Assembly (NCBI GenBank): GCA_944386985.1
Contig: CALXDD010000023.1
Location: 1-42,352 of the forward strand
Reading direction: 5' to 3'
Length of the DNA: 42,352 nt
DNA from: an uncultured Oscillospiraceae bacterium
GTDB lineage: Bacteria > Bacillota > Clostridia > Oscillospirales > Oscillospiraceae
Below the pieces are notes generated by a model that had not been told where the DNA came from, did not search any database, and worked only from the letters and a program-made list of their open reading frames with translations. A program made the translations under genes and the position numbers. Shown piece by piece: positions 34,977 to 42,283 of the stretch. How positions within the stretch are numbered: the first letter of the stretch is position 1; each line of letters opens with the position of its first letter.

Positions 34977-35723
34977 ATGGACAGAAAGCGGCTGACCTAT
35001 TTCACGTTCAGCTTGTTAATTTTGATTTTGATCGTGGTTGTGCTGTTTGCCCGGGGCGCTACCCGCCGCAGCGGCCATATCACATTGCCGGACGCCGACA
35101 GCGGAGGGCAGGGGAGTGATCAGGCAGTTAACAGCGGCGACAGCGCCCTCAATCTGGTGGAGATCACGCCGGAGACGGTGCAGACAGCCATTTCCACCAT
35201 GTCCCGCCCCGCGGTCTACAGCCGCACTGTCACAGTGGAGACCTTCTGGGATGGCGGTTCCCGCAGCTTGGATGCAGTGGTGTATGAGAGAAATGGCCTG
35301 ACGCGGATGGACAGCCAGCAGGCCGACGGCAGCACCCGGCATCTCCTCACCGACGGGGAGACCACCTGCCTGTGGTACAACACCAGCACCGACTGGTCCA
35401 CTTTCCCTGCGGGGAGCTTCTCCCAGGATGCGGAACAGCGCCTCCCTACCTATGAAGATATTCTGTTGCTCCCAGAGGAGGAGATTGTGGACGCGGATTA
35501 CAGCGCCTATGAGGGAACCTACTGCATCCGCGTGGTGACAGCGGAGGATGCCTACGGCTATGCCACCACTTATTGGATCTCTGTGGATACCGGCCTTTTA
35601 GCAGCCGCAGAGACCTATCTGGGGGAGACCATGACCTACCGGATGCAGGGGCTGACGGTGGATACCGCCGAGCCGGATGCCTCCTTATTTCTCCTGCCGG
35701 ACGGCAGTGCGTTTTCAACCTGA
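34977..35723 (+). CDS. Membrane-anchored extracytoplasmic protein of unknown function
   Basis: Unrecognised 248-residue protein. Residues 7-26 form an uncleaved-looking membrane anchor (FTFSLLILILIVVVLFA), followed by a Gly/Ser/Asp linker (35-58) and a beta-rich domain rich in Tyr, Thr and acidic residues. The domain layout (strand, D..TRHLLTDGETTCLWYN, then YWISVDTGLL) recalls LolA/RseB-like extracytoplasmic lipid-sensing folds, but similarity is too weak to name it. Being last in the trpS-tagO-mnaA series with GGGGAGGAG upstream suggests a role at the cell surface. Confidence 0.75.
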   Translation: MDRKRLTYFTFSLLILILIVVVLFARGATRRSGHITLPDADSGGQGSDQAVNSGDSALNLVEITPETVQTAISTMSRPAVYSRTVTVETFWDGGSRSLDAVVYERNGLTRMDSQQADGSTRHLLTDGETTCLWYNTSTDWSTFPAGSFSQDAEQRLPTYEDILLLPEEEIVDADYSAYEGTYCIRVVTAEDAYGYATTYWISVDTGLLAAAETYLGETMTYRMQGLTVDTAEPDASLFLLPDGSAFST

Positions 35724-35738
35724 GAAAGCATTATAAGC

Positions 35739-35773
35739 AAAAATGTCCGAAACAGCCGTTTCGGACATTTTTT
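35739..35773. terminator. Bidirectional terminator between converging operons
   Basis: AAAAATGTCCGAAAC pairs with GTTTCGGACATTTTT around an AGCC loop, with T6 on the plus side and an A run on the other. It ends the mnaA operon and overlaps the stop codon region of the facing minus-strand operon. Confidence 0.9.
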
Positions 35774-36074
35774 ATAGGATCAGCAGAAGTCCCAGGGCAA
35801 TCAGCAGTTCGTCGTCCTCCCCCTCGGAAAAGAGGAGGAGCAGGAGCAGCAGAAGCAGCAGATCCCCAGTGTCCACATCCTCTAACTTCAACCGGTCAAG
35901 GATTTTTCGCAGAAAGCCGTTTTCATGGTCACGGCGATCCTCCTGCCGGTGTGTTCTCCGCTCCTCCCGGTGCCCCGGTTCCCGCCATTCCCGATCCTCC
36001 TGCCGCTCCGGCGGTTCCTGGTGGGGGACCCGGTGATATTCGCCGTTGTCGTTTCGGATGTAGCGGTTATACAT
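35772..36074 (-). CDS. Small protein with charged N-terminus and poly-Leu segment, unknown function
   Basis: 100 residues with two very different halves. Residues 1-55 are full of Arg, Glu, Asp and His and likely disordered. Residues 56-70 form an amphipathic helix (FLRKILDRLKLEDV). Then comes a run of ten leucines (coded by a mix of CTG, CTC and CTT at 35832-35861), a short acidic break (FSEGEDDE) and a second hydrophobic segment to the C-terminus. The mixed codons argue for selection on the protein and against a slippage repeat. I recall similar Leu-rich tails in other clostridial small proteins but know of no function. Third gene of the minus-strand operon, 2 nt after the gene above. Confidence 0.7.
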   Translation of the reverse strand: MYNRYIRNDNGEYHRVPHQEPPERQEDREWREPGHREERRTHRQEDRRDHENGFLRKILDRLKLEDVDTGDLLLLLLLLLLFSEGEDDELLIALGLLLIL

Positions 36075-36076
36075 GG

Positions 36077-36427
36077 CTATTCCCCCAACCTTCCCAGAAA
36101 CCGCTTGCCCAGGTGGAGGACCCGGGCTGCCCGCAGCGCCTGATCGATCTTATCTCTGCGGCTCTCCTTCAGGAAAGGACGCAGGGCGTACAGAAGCTGC
36201 TCCCGCTCACTGGCTTTGTTGTCATTGAGTTCCGTCAGCAGAGGAAGAACCTTCTGCAGCAGGGCAGGGTCCAGGCCGAAACCGCTCTCTGGGCCGGAGG
36301 AGAGCGGCGGCGCCGGTTGAGGCTCCTGGGATTGCTGCTGGCCAAGGGACTGGGCCAGGGAGGCCACCTGGGCCATGGCCTCCGGATTGGATAAAATGGC
36401 GTTCAGCTTCTCCTCAAATTCCCCCAC
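36077..36427 (-). CDS. Small helical protein, unknown function
   Basis: 116 residues with no signal peptide, no Cys and mostly predicted helix. An N-terminal helix pattern FEEKLNAILSNPEAMAQVASLAQSLG is followed by a Pro/Gln/Ser-rich linker (about 33-47) and a C-terminal helical block (LLQKVLPLLTELNDN...LLYALRPFLKESRRDKIDQAL). The first segment resembles the N-terminus of the next protein upstream (36449-36712) in spacing of hydrophobic residues, suggesting they may pair or be related. Middle gene of the three-gene operon. Ribosome site GGAGGAACG upstream. Confidence 0.75.
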   Translation of the reverse strand: MGEFEEKLNAILSNPEAMAQVASLAQSLGQQQSQEPQPAPPLSSGPESGFGLDPALLQKVLPLLTELNDNKASEREQLLYALRPFLKESRRDKIDQALRAARVLHLGKRFLGRLGE

Positions 36428-36448
36428 GGCGCGTTCCTCCTCTCCCGG

Positions 36449-36712
36449 TTACTTCTTTCCCTCCACGGCATCCCGGATGCGGGATACCAGCTGGCCTCCC
36501 TCCGGCGTGGCCATCATGGCCTGCACCATCTGGGCCAGCTCCGCCGTGTTTCCCTTGGCGGCGGAGGCGGCGGCTTTCTGCAGCCGCTCCTGGCCGCCCT
36601 GACGGCCCATGATCTCCATCAGACGCTTGCCGTCCTGGGAGCGGAGAATGGAATCCACCGCGCCCTTGTTGTTCTGCAGCAGCTGGGACAGCTGTCCCAA
36701 TGTGTTGTCCAT
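36449..36712 (-). CDS. Small helical protein, unknown function
   Basis: 87 residues, cytosolic-looking, mostly helix: LGQLSQLLQNNKGAVDSILRSQDGKRLMEIMG, then an Ala/Lys-rich helix and ELAQMVQAMMATPEGGQLVSRIRDAV. It is the first gene of the minus-strand trio. GGGGGA lies 6 nt upstream of the ATG. Nothing in it points to an enzyme. Comparable trios appear to me to recur in clostridia, but I cannot confirm that here. Confidence 0.75.
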   Translation of the reverse strand: MDNTLGQLSQLLQNNKGAVDSILRSQDGKRLMEIMGRQGGQERLQKAAASAAKGNTAELAQMVQAMMATPEGGQLVSRIRDAVEGKK

Positions 36713-36742
36713 AGAAATTCCCCCATCTCATTGTGGTACTGC

Positions 36743-36769
36743 AGTATATGCGGGGGAGAGGAAAAATGT
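36743..36769 (-). promoter_or_regulatory. Possible sigma-E-like sporulation promoter of the three-gene operon
   Basis: Minus strand: CATATACT (36750-36743) fits the sigma-E -10 pattern CATAHAHT in all eight positions; ACATTT lies 13 nt upstream (36769-36764) where ATAHTT is expected. No good sigma-A pair is seen. A start near 36735 would leave a leader of about 22 nt. Short motifs like this occur by chance, so this is tentative. Confidence 0.3.
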
Positions 36770-36848
36770 GAGCGGGAGATGGTGGTGTGGTTCTCAGACG
36801 GACCCTGCGTATTTCTTCTCCCGACCAAAGTGTGGCGTTCTGCCGGCA

Positions 36849-36894
36849 GCCGGAGGTAAAATACCAAACAGTGTATCGTCGGGAAAACAAGAAA
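36849..36894. repeat. Dispersed intergenic repeat, copy B
   Basis: About 80% identical to copy A (9314-9359) over 46 columns. Just before it is TTCTGCCGGCA, a small palindrome that resembles the bases before copy C. It lies in the gap 36770-36929 between the small-protein operon and the IS200 element; nothing else is recognised there. Confidence 0.65.
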
Positions 36895-37029
36895 ACCAAG
36901 CCCCTCATCAGCAGAAAAAATGAACACATCCACCAGCGAAGCTGGTGGTTGTCACTATGCGGGCATAGCCCTTTGTTCCTCGCGGACGCGTGCAACGCGT
37001 AATACGGCCTGCCAGCTGCGTGAGGACTG

Positions 37030-37491
37030 TTACTTGCCGCCCGTAAACGGGCTGTTAGATGGAATTCTCAGTTGTTCTCCCATCTCGTCCTCTTTTAGTT
37101 GGTTCCTCACATACTCCGCAATTCGGCTCTCGTTCTTCCTTACCGTATCCACATAATATCCTCTGCATCAAAATTCTCGGTTTCGGTACTTGTATTTTAG
37201 TTCGCCGAATTGCTCATACAGCATGGTACTGCTCTTCCCTTTTAGGTGCCCCATAAAATGTGATACGGAAATCTTCGGCGGTATCTCTACAAACAGGTGG
37301 ATGTGGTTGGGACACGCCTCTGCTTCTATAATTTTTACCCCTTTCCACTCGCACAGTTGCCGCAGTATCTTTCCTATCGCCGCTTTCTTTTCTTGATAAA
37401 ATACCTTCCTGCGGTACTTTGGCGCAAACACAATATGATATTTGCAATTCCATCGTGTATGAGATAAACTATTGATGTCATTCAGTCCCAT
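37030..37491 (-). pseudogene. tnpA: IS200-type transposase TnpA with in-frame TGA
   Basis: HUH-family Y1 transposase. The first part (107 codons) carries the histidine pair in NHIHLFVE and the family start LSHTRWNCKYHIVFAPKYRRK. Translation meets TGA at 37170-37168 exactly where relatives have the Trp of FWCRGYYVDTV. Reading continues in the same frame with CRGYYVDTV (holding the catalytic Tyr), to a TAA at 37032-37030. One base change (TGG to TGA) would explain it, giving a full 153-residue protein. As it stands the product lacks the catalytic Tyr. The ATG at 37491 has GGGAGGA 7 nt upstream. Confidence 0.85.
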
Positions 37492-37498
37492 CTGAATG

Positions 37499-37558
37499 TC
37501 CTCCCTTTGCTATTCTTTGTGCAGTTGGCAGACCGCACTTCCATTATAGCAAAGGGAG
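37499..37558 (-). promoter_or_regulatory. tnpA leader: extended -10 promoter inside an RBS-sequestering inverted repeat
   Basis: A perfect 13-bp inverted repeat (37501-37513 and 37546-37558; CTCCCTTTGCTAT and its complement) encloses a 32-nt loop. Its tnpA-proximal arm covers the ribosome binding site (37505-37499). Its distal arm contains TGC-TATAAT on the minus strand (37551-37543). Read-through RNA from outside would fold and hide the site; RNA begun at the internal promoter would lack the distal arm. Confidence 0.6.
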
Positions 37559-37620
37559 TTCTTTTTCATCGCCTTAGGCTTTTTGGTACCACTCGCTTAG
37601 CGAGTGGTTTTCTTTATACA

Positions 37621-37655
37621 AGAAAACCGCCGCAGGTGCAGTGCATCTGCGGCGG
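37621..37655 (-). terminator. Rho-independent terminator of the amidohydrolase gene
   Basis: Minus strand: CCGCCGCAG pairs with CTGCGGCGG (37655-37627) around an 11-nt loop, followed by TTTTCTT. It sits just after the stop codon and next to the IS200 border. Confidence 0.85.
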
Positions 37656-37666
37656 CTCTCCTTTTC

Positions 37667-38539
37667 TTAGTCTTTTCCCAGGAAACGCGCCAGAAGCGCC
37701 TGGTTCCCTCGTGCAAGAACCTCCCGGGCGCTGTCCCCCAGAGCGCGGGTCAAAAGGGCCTCCTCGGTATGAATTCCTTCCCCGTGAGGAACGCCTACAG
37801 CGCCGGAGTCGGAGCCGGTGGCAATGAGAGCCCCCATGGCGGCAGCTCTTTGCAGCAGTGCCCCCTGCCGCCGGAGAATCTCCTCTACCACAGCCTCTGA
37901 GCAGCCGGGACGGTGGGCGAAGGGGGCGATGGCGGCCATGGTGGGTACCCAGATCGTCTTTCCCTCCGCCAGGAGGGAAAGGTCCTCCTCGTCCATAAAG
38001 TAGCCGTGCTCTATGCTGTCTGTCCCCGCCTCCAGAGCGGCGTGGAGCGCCTCCGGCCCGTTGACGTGGGCCATGACAGAGAACCCCTCCTTGTGGGCCA
38101 TGTCTACCAGGACATGGATCTCCTGCGGCGGCAGCGGGGGACAAGAGAGATGGCCGTAGGTATCAAAATACAGAATGCCGGAGAACATCAGCTTGATGAA
38201 GTCGGCACCCTCCCGACGGGCTCTTGCCAGCAGCTGCCGGTATTCTGAGAGCGTCTCATATCCAAAGCCCACGATTCCGCCGTACCGCCCCTTCCGGTGG
38301 ATGGCAAAGGCGGGGGTCACATAGCGGATGCCGTACTCCGGCGCCAGGTTCCGGGCGGCAAGGGACACCCCTAAAGCGTCGCCGCCGTCCCGGAAGTAGG
38401 TGATGCCGCTGTCCCGGCAGGCGGCGAGGTGGGCGCGGATCAGCGTCAGGTCCGGTCCGTTTTTGTGGGCGGTCATCCCTTCCCGGTAGTCCGCCCCATT
38501 CATAAAAATGTGCCCATGGCACTCACAATATGTCTTCAT
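37667..38539 (-). CDS. Amidohydrolase-family metal-dependent hydrolase, barrel only
   Basis: 290-residue TIM-barrel hydrolase with the superfamily metal ligands: HxH at H8 and H10, K116 (FIKLMFSG), H158 (MAHVNG), H178 (EHGYF) and D245 (TGSDSG). Most relatives (imidazolonepropionase/prolidase-like) have a beta-sandwich domain around the barrel; here the HxH is at the very N-terminus and the protein ends soon after the barrel, so that domain is missing. No upstream extension in the frame supplies it. All ligands intact suggest a working enzyme; substrate unknown. It stands alone between the IS200 element and the divergent gtrA operon. Confidence 0.85.
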   Translation of the reverse strand: MKTYCECHGHIFMNGADYREGMTAHKNGPDLTLIRAHLAACRDSGITYFRDGGDALGVSLAARNLAPEYGIRYVTPAFAIHRKGRYGGIVGFGYETLSEYRQLLARARREGADFIKLMFSGILYFDTYGHLSCPPLPPQEIHVLVDMAHKEGFSVMAHVNGPEALHAALEAGTDSIEHGYFMDEEDLSLLAEGKTIWVPTMAAIAPFAHRPGCSEAVVEEILRRQGALLQRAAAMGALIATGSDSGAVGVPHGEGIHTEEALLTRALGDSAREVLARGNQALLARFLGKD

Positions 38540-38577
38540 GGTTCCATCATACCATTTCTGTCAAGGCGGTTGGCGAC

Positions 38578-38606
38578 TATACATTTGGAGAAAACTGTGG
38601 TAGAAT
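38578..38606 (+). promoter_or_regulatory. Extended -10 promoter of the gtrA operon
   Basis: TATACA (38578-38583), 17-nt spacer, TGG-TAGAAT (38598-38606). The TGN extension compensates for the weak -35. The gtrA ribosome site GAGAGGAAAGGGGAGA follows. Confidence 0.6.
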
Positions 38607-38645
38607 GAAACATCCTGAAAGTTTGAGAGGAAAGGGGAGAGATTC

Positions 38646-39143
38646 ATGGCGGAGTGGCTGAGGCCGGAGGTGTTGGTACCGCTGCTGGTGCTGGGGCTTG
38701 CGGCCATAGCCGGAGCTGCTGGAGCGGCGTGGCTGCTCTGGCGGCGCGGAAAGCTGCGGGCGGTGTCCGGCGAGGTGGTGCGGTATCTGGTGATCGGCGT
38801 GTTGACCACAGTGGTGAGCATCGCCGTCTACGCTCTCCTGACAGAGGCCCTGGCGGTCAACTACCTGCTGGCCAACCTGATCTCCTGGGTGGCGGCGGTG
38901 GTGTTCGCCTATTTCACCAACCGTTCCTTCGTTTTCCGGGCCCAGGGGGGATTGCGGCAGTTTCTCCTCTTCGGAGCATCCCGACTTTTGACATTGGGAC
39001 TGGAGTACGGCGGCCTTCTGCTGCTGGTGGAAGGACTGGCCGTCCATGAGCTGCTGGCCAAGGTTATTATGCAGGCAGCGGTCATCATCGCCAACTATGT
39101 GCTCAGCAAGTGGGCCGTGTTCAGAAAGGGACGCCAGGTATGA
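38646..39143 (+). CDS. GtrA-family membrane protein (lipid-linked sugar flippase)
   Basis: 165-residue membrane protein. The GtrA domain (residues about 40-163) has four helices, including VRYLVIGVLTTVVSIAVY and FAYFTNRSFVF. Family members are thought to flip polyprenyl-phosphate sugars across the membrane. An extra N-terminal helix (residues 8-32) ending in WRRGKL gives five, one more than the usual GtrA. The stop overlaps the GT2 gene by 4 nt, which fits the GtrA-GtrB pairing. Confidence 0.9.
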   Translation: MAEWLRPEVLVPLLVLGLAAIAGAAGAAWLLWRRGKLRAVSGEVVRYLVIGVLTTVVSIAVYALLTEALAVNYLLANLISWVAAVVFAYFTNRSFVFRAQGGLRQFLLFGASRLLTLGLEYGGLLLLVEGLAVHELLAKVIMQAAVIIANYVLSKWAVFRKGRQV

Positions 39144-40093
39144 AAAAATTGATCAGTGTAATTGTACCCTGTTTTAACGAGGAGGAGGCTTTGCCCCACT
39201 TCTACCGGGAGATCTGCCGGGTCAGCGGGGAGATGGAGCAGGTGGACTTTGAGTTCCTGTTCATCGACGACGGCTCCTCCGACGGCACCCTTGCCGCTCT
39301 CCGAAAGCTTGCAGAGGGGGACAGGCGGGTGCGCTATGTGTCCTTTTCCCGGAATTTTGGCAAGGAGGCGGCCATGTACGCCGGTTTCCAGAACTGCCGT
39401 GGGGACTACGCCGCAGTGATGGACGCAGACCTCCAGGACCCGCCGGCCCTTCTTCCGGAGATGCTGCGGTGGATTGAGGAGGAGGGCTACGATTCCGTGG
39501 CCACCCGGCGGGTGACCCGGAAGGGGGAGCCTCCCATCCGCTCTTTCTTTGCCAGGAGGTTTTATGGTCTCATGCGCCACATCTCCCGCACAGAGATCGT
39601 GGACGGGGCCCGGGATTACCGGCTGATGACCCGGCAGTTTCTCAACGCCCTGCTGCGGCTGTGCGAGGTCAACCGCTTCTCCAAGGGGCTCTACGGCTGG
39701 GTGGGATTCCGCACCAAGTGGCTGGAATTTGAAAACCAGGAGCGGGTGGCGGGCACCACCAAGTGGTCCTTCTGGAAGCTGCTGCTCTATTCTTTTGACG
39801 GCATTGTGGCCTTCTCGGTGACACCGCTGGCCATCTCCTCCCTTACAGGGATTTTCTTCTGTCTGGTGTCCTTTTTGGCCATCTGCTTCATCGTGATCCG
39901 AACCCTCCTCTATGGTGATCCAGTGGCTGGATGGCCCTCTCTGGCCTGCATTGTCACCTTCATCGGCGGCATCCAGCTCCTCTGCATCGGCATTCTGGGC
40001 CAGTATCTCTCCAAAACCTATCTGGAGGTGAAAAACCGGCCTATCTACCTGGTGAAGGAGAGCGGCGGGGAGGAGGATGATCGTGACCGGTGA
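39140..40093 (+). CDS. Family 2 glycosyltransferase (GtrB/CsbB-like polyprenyl-phosphate sugar synthase)
   Basis: 317 residues. The cytosolic GT-A domain has SVIVPCFNEEEAL, DDGSSDGT and the metal-binding DADLQDP (near 95-101), the pattern of dolichol/undecaprenyl-phosphate sugar transferases. Two C-terminal membrane helices (about 232-300) match GtrB/CsbB. It should load a sugar on undecaprenyl phosphate for the GtrA flippase. Start ATG 39140 gives the typical MKKLISVIVP beginning. It overlaps the following gene by 17 nt. Confidence 0.93.
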   Translation: MKKLISVIVPCFNEEEALPHFYREICRVSGEMEQVDFEFLFIDDGSSDGTLAALRKLAEGDRRVRYVSFSRNFGKEAAMYAGFQNCRGDYAAVMDADLQDPPALLPEMLRWIEEEGYDSVATRRVTRKGEPPIRSFFARRFYGLMRHISRTEIVDGARDYRLMTRQFLNALLRLCEVNRFSKGLYGWVGFRTKWLEFENQERVAGTTKWSFWKLLLYSFDGIVAFSVTPLAISSLTGIFFCLVSFLAICFIVIRTLLYGDPVAGWPSLACIVTFIGGIQLLCIGILGQYLSKTYLEVKNRPIYLVKESGGEEDDRDR

Positions 40094-42275
40094 GCACGCC
40101 TTTGCCCGGCACTGGCGCCGAAGGGGTTCCCTGTGGCTGGCGCTGGCCGCCTTCCTGATTATTGTGCTGACCCTCTTTGCCGGGGGGGAGATCGGCCTTT
40201 CCGACAACGGGGACTTTTACCGGGTGATGACTGCTTCCTCCCTGGAGGCCTGGGAGGGGAACAGAGCTTTCACCTACATTGACACCTGCCGTATCGTCCT
40301 GACGGAAAACAGCGCCGCCGGAAACGCGGTCAAGATCCTCTTCGGGGCGGAGGGACTGGCGGAATACCCCTCTATCCAGATTCTCCTGGTCCGGGTCTCT
40401 GTGGTGCTGAGCCTTCTGGTCAACAAGGTTCTGGGGCGGGAGATAGAGGTTTACCATTTAGGACTTTTAGGGCTTTTGTACGCCGCCCTTTACGCCTGGG
40501 CCATTGGGTATTTCTTCTCTCAGTTCTCCCTGGGCTCCTGGCGGCGGGATCTGCCGGGGAAGGCTCTGATGCTGCTGGTGCTTTGCGATGTGGGCTACAC
40601 AGCCTACTTCAACTCCCTCTACGGGGAGGGGCTGCAGCACATTGCCCTGATCTTCTTCGCCGGGTCCCTGGTACAAATTCTGCTCCATCCGCCCCGGCTC
40701 CGGGACGGCGTCTGCGGAGCCTTGTCGGCCCTGGTATACGGCTGGGCCAAGTTCTTCAACATTCCCGCCGCCTGCTTTATGCTGCTGCTCTTTGCGGTGC
40801 TGGTCATTCTACGGGGCGGGCGGCGCTGGGCGGCGGCCTTCTGCGGCGGTGCCATGGCGGTACTGCTGGCGGTGTTCCTGGTGGTGCCCTCCTGGATGAA
40901 CGAGACCAATACCTACAACACCGTGTTCTTCGGCGTGGTGCGGGATGTAGAAGAAGAGCAGGCCGGCGATTATGTGGAGGACCTGGGGCTTCCCCGGGAA
41001 ATGGCGGTACTCCGGGATACCAACTACTTCACCAACGGTGTGTGGGCGGCACTGGAGCAGGGGGGCTGGCGGGATGCGGTGAACAGCGTCAGCAAGGTGG
41101 ATCTGGTGCTCTTTTACCTGACCCACCCGGGCCGCACCTGGGAACAGGCGGAGATCACCGTACAAAACTGCGGTATGATCCGGCCCTACTACCTCTCAAA
41201 TTACGGACCTGACCACCCCATGATGGTTCTCTCCCATCGGATGGGTCTTTGGAGCGACCTGCGGGAGCGACTGCCCTTCAACACTATGTGGGGGAACCTG
41301 TTGGTACTGGCGGCGGCAGGAGTGGTCTGCGGCTTCTTTTTGAGAAAGCGACGGGAGAAGCGAGGTGTGTGGATCGCCCTGGGCCTTCTCACCGCGGGCC
41401 TTCTGGGCTACACCTTCCTCGTCCCCATCGTTTCCAACGGGGAGGCGGACCTTGCCAAGCATATGTTCGCCTTTATTGAGCTGATGGACCTTCTGGTGCT
41501 GTTGGTGCTGGCGGGGCTGTTCTCCCTTCGGAGAGGCTGCCGTCTGCCGGCGGTCGCCGCCGGGGGCCTGGCGGTTCTACTGCTGCTTCCCACTGTGACA
41601 GACAGTATTCGGTCCCTGGCAGAAAACACCAGGACCTACGACGAACCGGAGGTGGGGGCGTGGATTTCGCTGGGCCAATGGGAAGGGGAGGACCTTCTCT
41701 GGCAGGTTGTGGCGGAGGAGAACGGCGTGTTAACGCTGATGAGCGCCTCTTCTGTGGCGTCGCTGCCCTTTGATGAGGAGGGAGACGGGACCTGGGCGGA
41801 CAGCAGCCTCCGCGCCTGGCTGAACGGCCCCTTCCTGGAGGCGTTCTCCCAGGAGGAGCGGAATGTTCTGACAACGCAGGAGACGATGGTGGTGTGCAGC
41901 GCCAGCTGCCGCCAGGAGGCGGAGGCAGGGGACCGGGAGCTCTACTGTTCCCACATTCCGTCCCTGGCCTCCCGGGATCTGGACAGAGCCTACCGCATCC
42001 GTTGTACGGATCTGGTGACCCTGCCGGATGTGGGACAGATTACCGCCTTGGACGCGGAGGGGCGGGACTGGACGCTGACGGAGTCCTATTGGCTCACCAC
42101 GCCCTACTACAGCAACAGCGCCCTGGTCCGCTGCGCCGGTAGCAATGGGACCGTACCCTTTGCCGACGCCTCGTCGCCGCTGCTGGTGCGCCCCTGCCTG
42201 CAGATATCCTGTGAAGACGGCTGGGAGGGAAGCGGAAGCAAGGGGGATCCCTTTACGCTGTCATTGCAGAAATGA
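40077..42275 (+). CDS. Polytopic GT-C-like membrane protein with C-terminal DUF6273 domain
   Basis: 732 residues. The N-terminal two thirds (about 1-510) has about ten membrane helices and an extracellular acidic loop after helix 1 (GLSDNGDFYRVM), as in GT-C transferases that use polyprenyl-linked sugars; WsfD-like proteins are the closest I recall. Residues about 525-730 match DUF6273: W-S/L-R.WLNG.FL.AFS..E and a VRPCL end. In place after gtrA and a GT2, the membrane part probably moves the sugar onto a surface polymer, as YfhO does with CsbB/GtcA. The DUF6273 fusion is unusual. GGGGAGGAGG is close to the ATG; a GTG at 40083 has better spacing. Confidence 0.8.
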   Translation: MIVTGEHAFARHWRRRGSLWLALAAFLIIVLTLFAGGEIGLSDNGDFYRVMTASSLEAWEGNRAFTYIDTCRIVLTENSAAGNAVKILFGAEGLAEYPSIQILLVRVSVVLSLLVNKVLGREIEVYHLGLLGLLYAALYAWAIGYFFSQFSLGSWRRDLPGKALMLLVLCDVGYTAYFNSLYGEGLQHIALIFFAGSLVQILLHPPRLRDGVCGALSALVYGWAKFFNIPAACFMLLLFAVLVILRGGRRWAAAFCGGAMAVLLAVFLVVPSWMNETNTYNTVFFGVVRDVEEEQAGDYVEDLGLPREMAVLRDTNYFTNGVWAALEQGGWRDAVNSVSKVDLVLFYLTHPGRTWEQAEITVQNCGMIRPYYLSNYGPDHPMMVLSHRMGLWSDLRERLPFNTMWGNLLVLAAAGVVCGFFLRKRREKRGVWIALGLLTAGLLGYTFLVPIVSNGEADLAKHMFAFIELMDLLVLLVLAGLFSLRRGCRLPAVAAGGLAVLLLLPTVTDSIRSLAENTRTYDEPEVGAWISLGQWEGEDLLWQVVAEENGVLTLMSASSVASLPFDEEGDGTWADSSLRAWLNGPFLEAFSQEERNVLTTQETMVVCSASCRQEAEAGDRELYCSHIPSLASRDLDRAYRIRCTDLVTLPDVGQITALDAEGRDWTLTESYWLTTPYYSNSALVRCAGSNGTVPFADASSPLLVRPCLQISCEDGWEGSGSKGDPFTLSLQK

Positions 42276-42283
42276 AAAATCAT

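Larger units (their letters stand above)
36920..37620 (-). mobile_element. Solo IS200/IS605-type insertion sequence (tnpA only)
   Basis: A transposase frame flanked by subterminal hairpins instead of terminal inverted repeats, as expected for single-strand HUH elements. The end near tnpA's start has CCACTCGC-TTA-GCGAGTGG (37589-37607); the other end has CCACCAGC-GAA-GCTGGTGG (36930-36948). Both have 8-bp stems and 3-nt loops. No tnpB is present. The exact cleavage sites are not determined, so the borders are approximate. Confidence 0.75.

Noticed and set aside
36920-37167. Additional small protein gene on the plus strand between the IS200 end hairpin and tnpA
   Set aside because: It overlaps the IS200 end hairpin and the post-TGA part of tnpA, with no family similarity.
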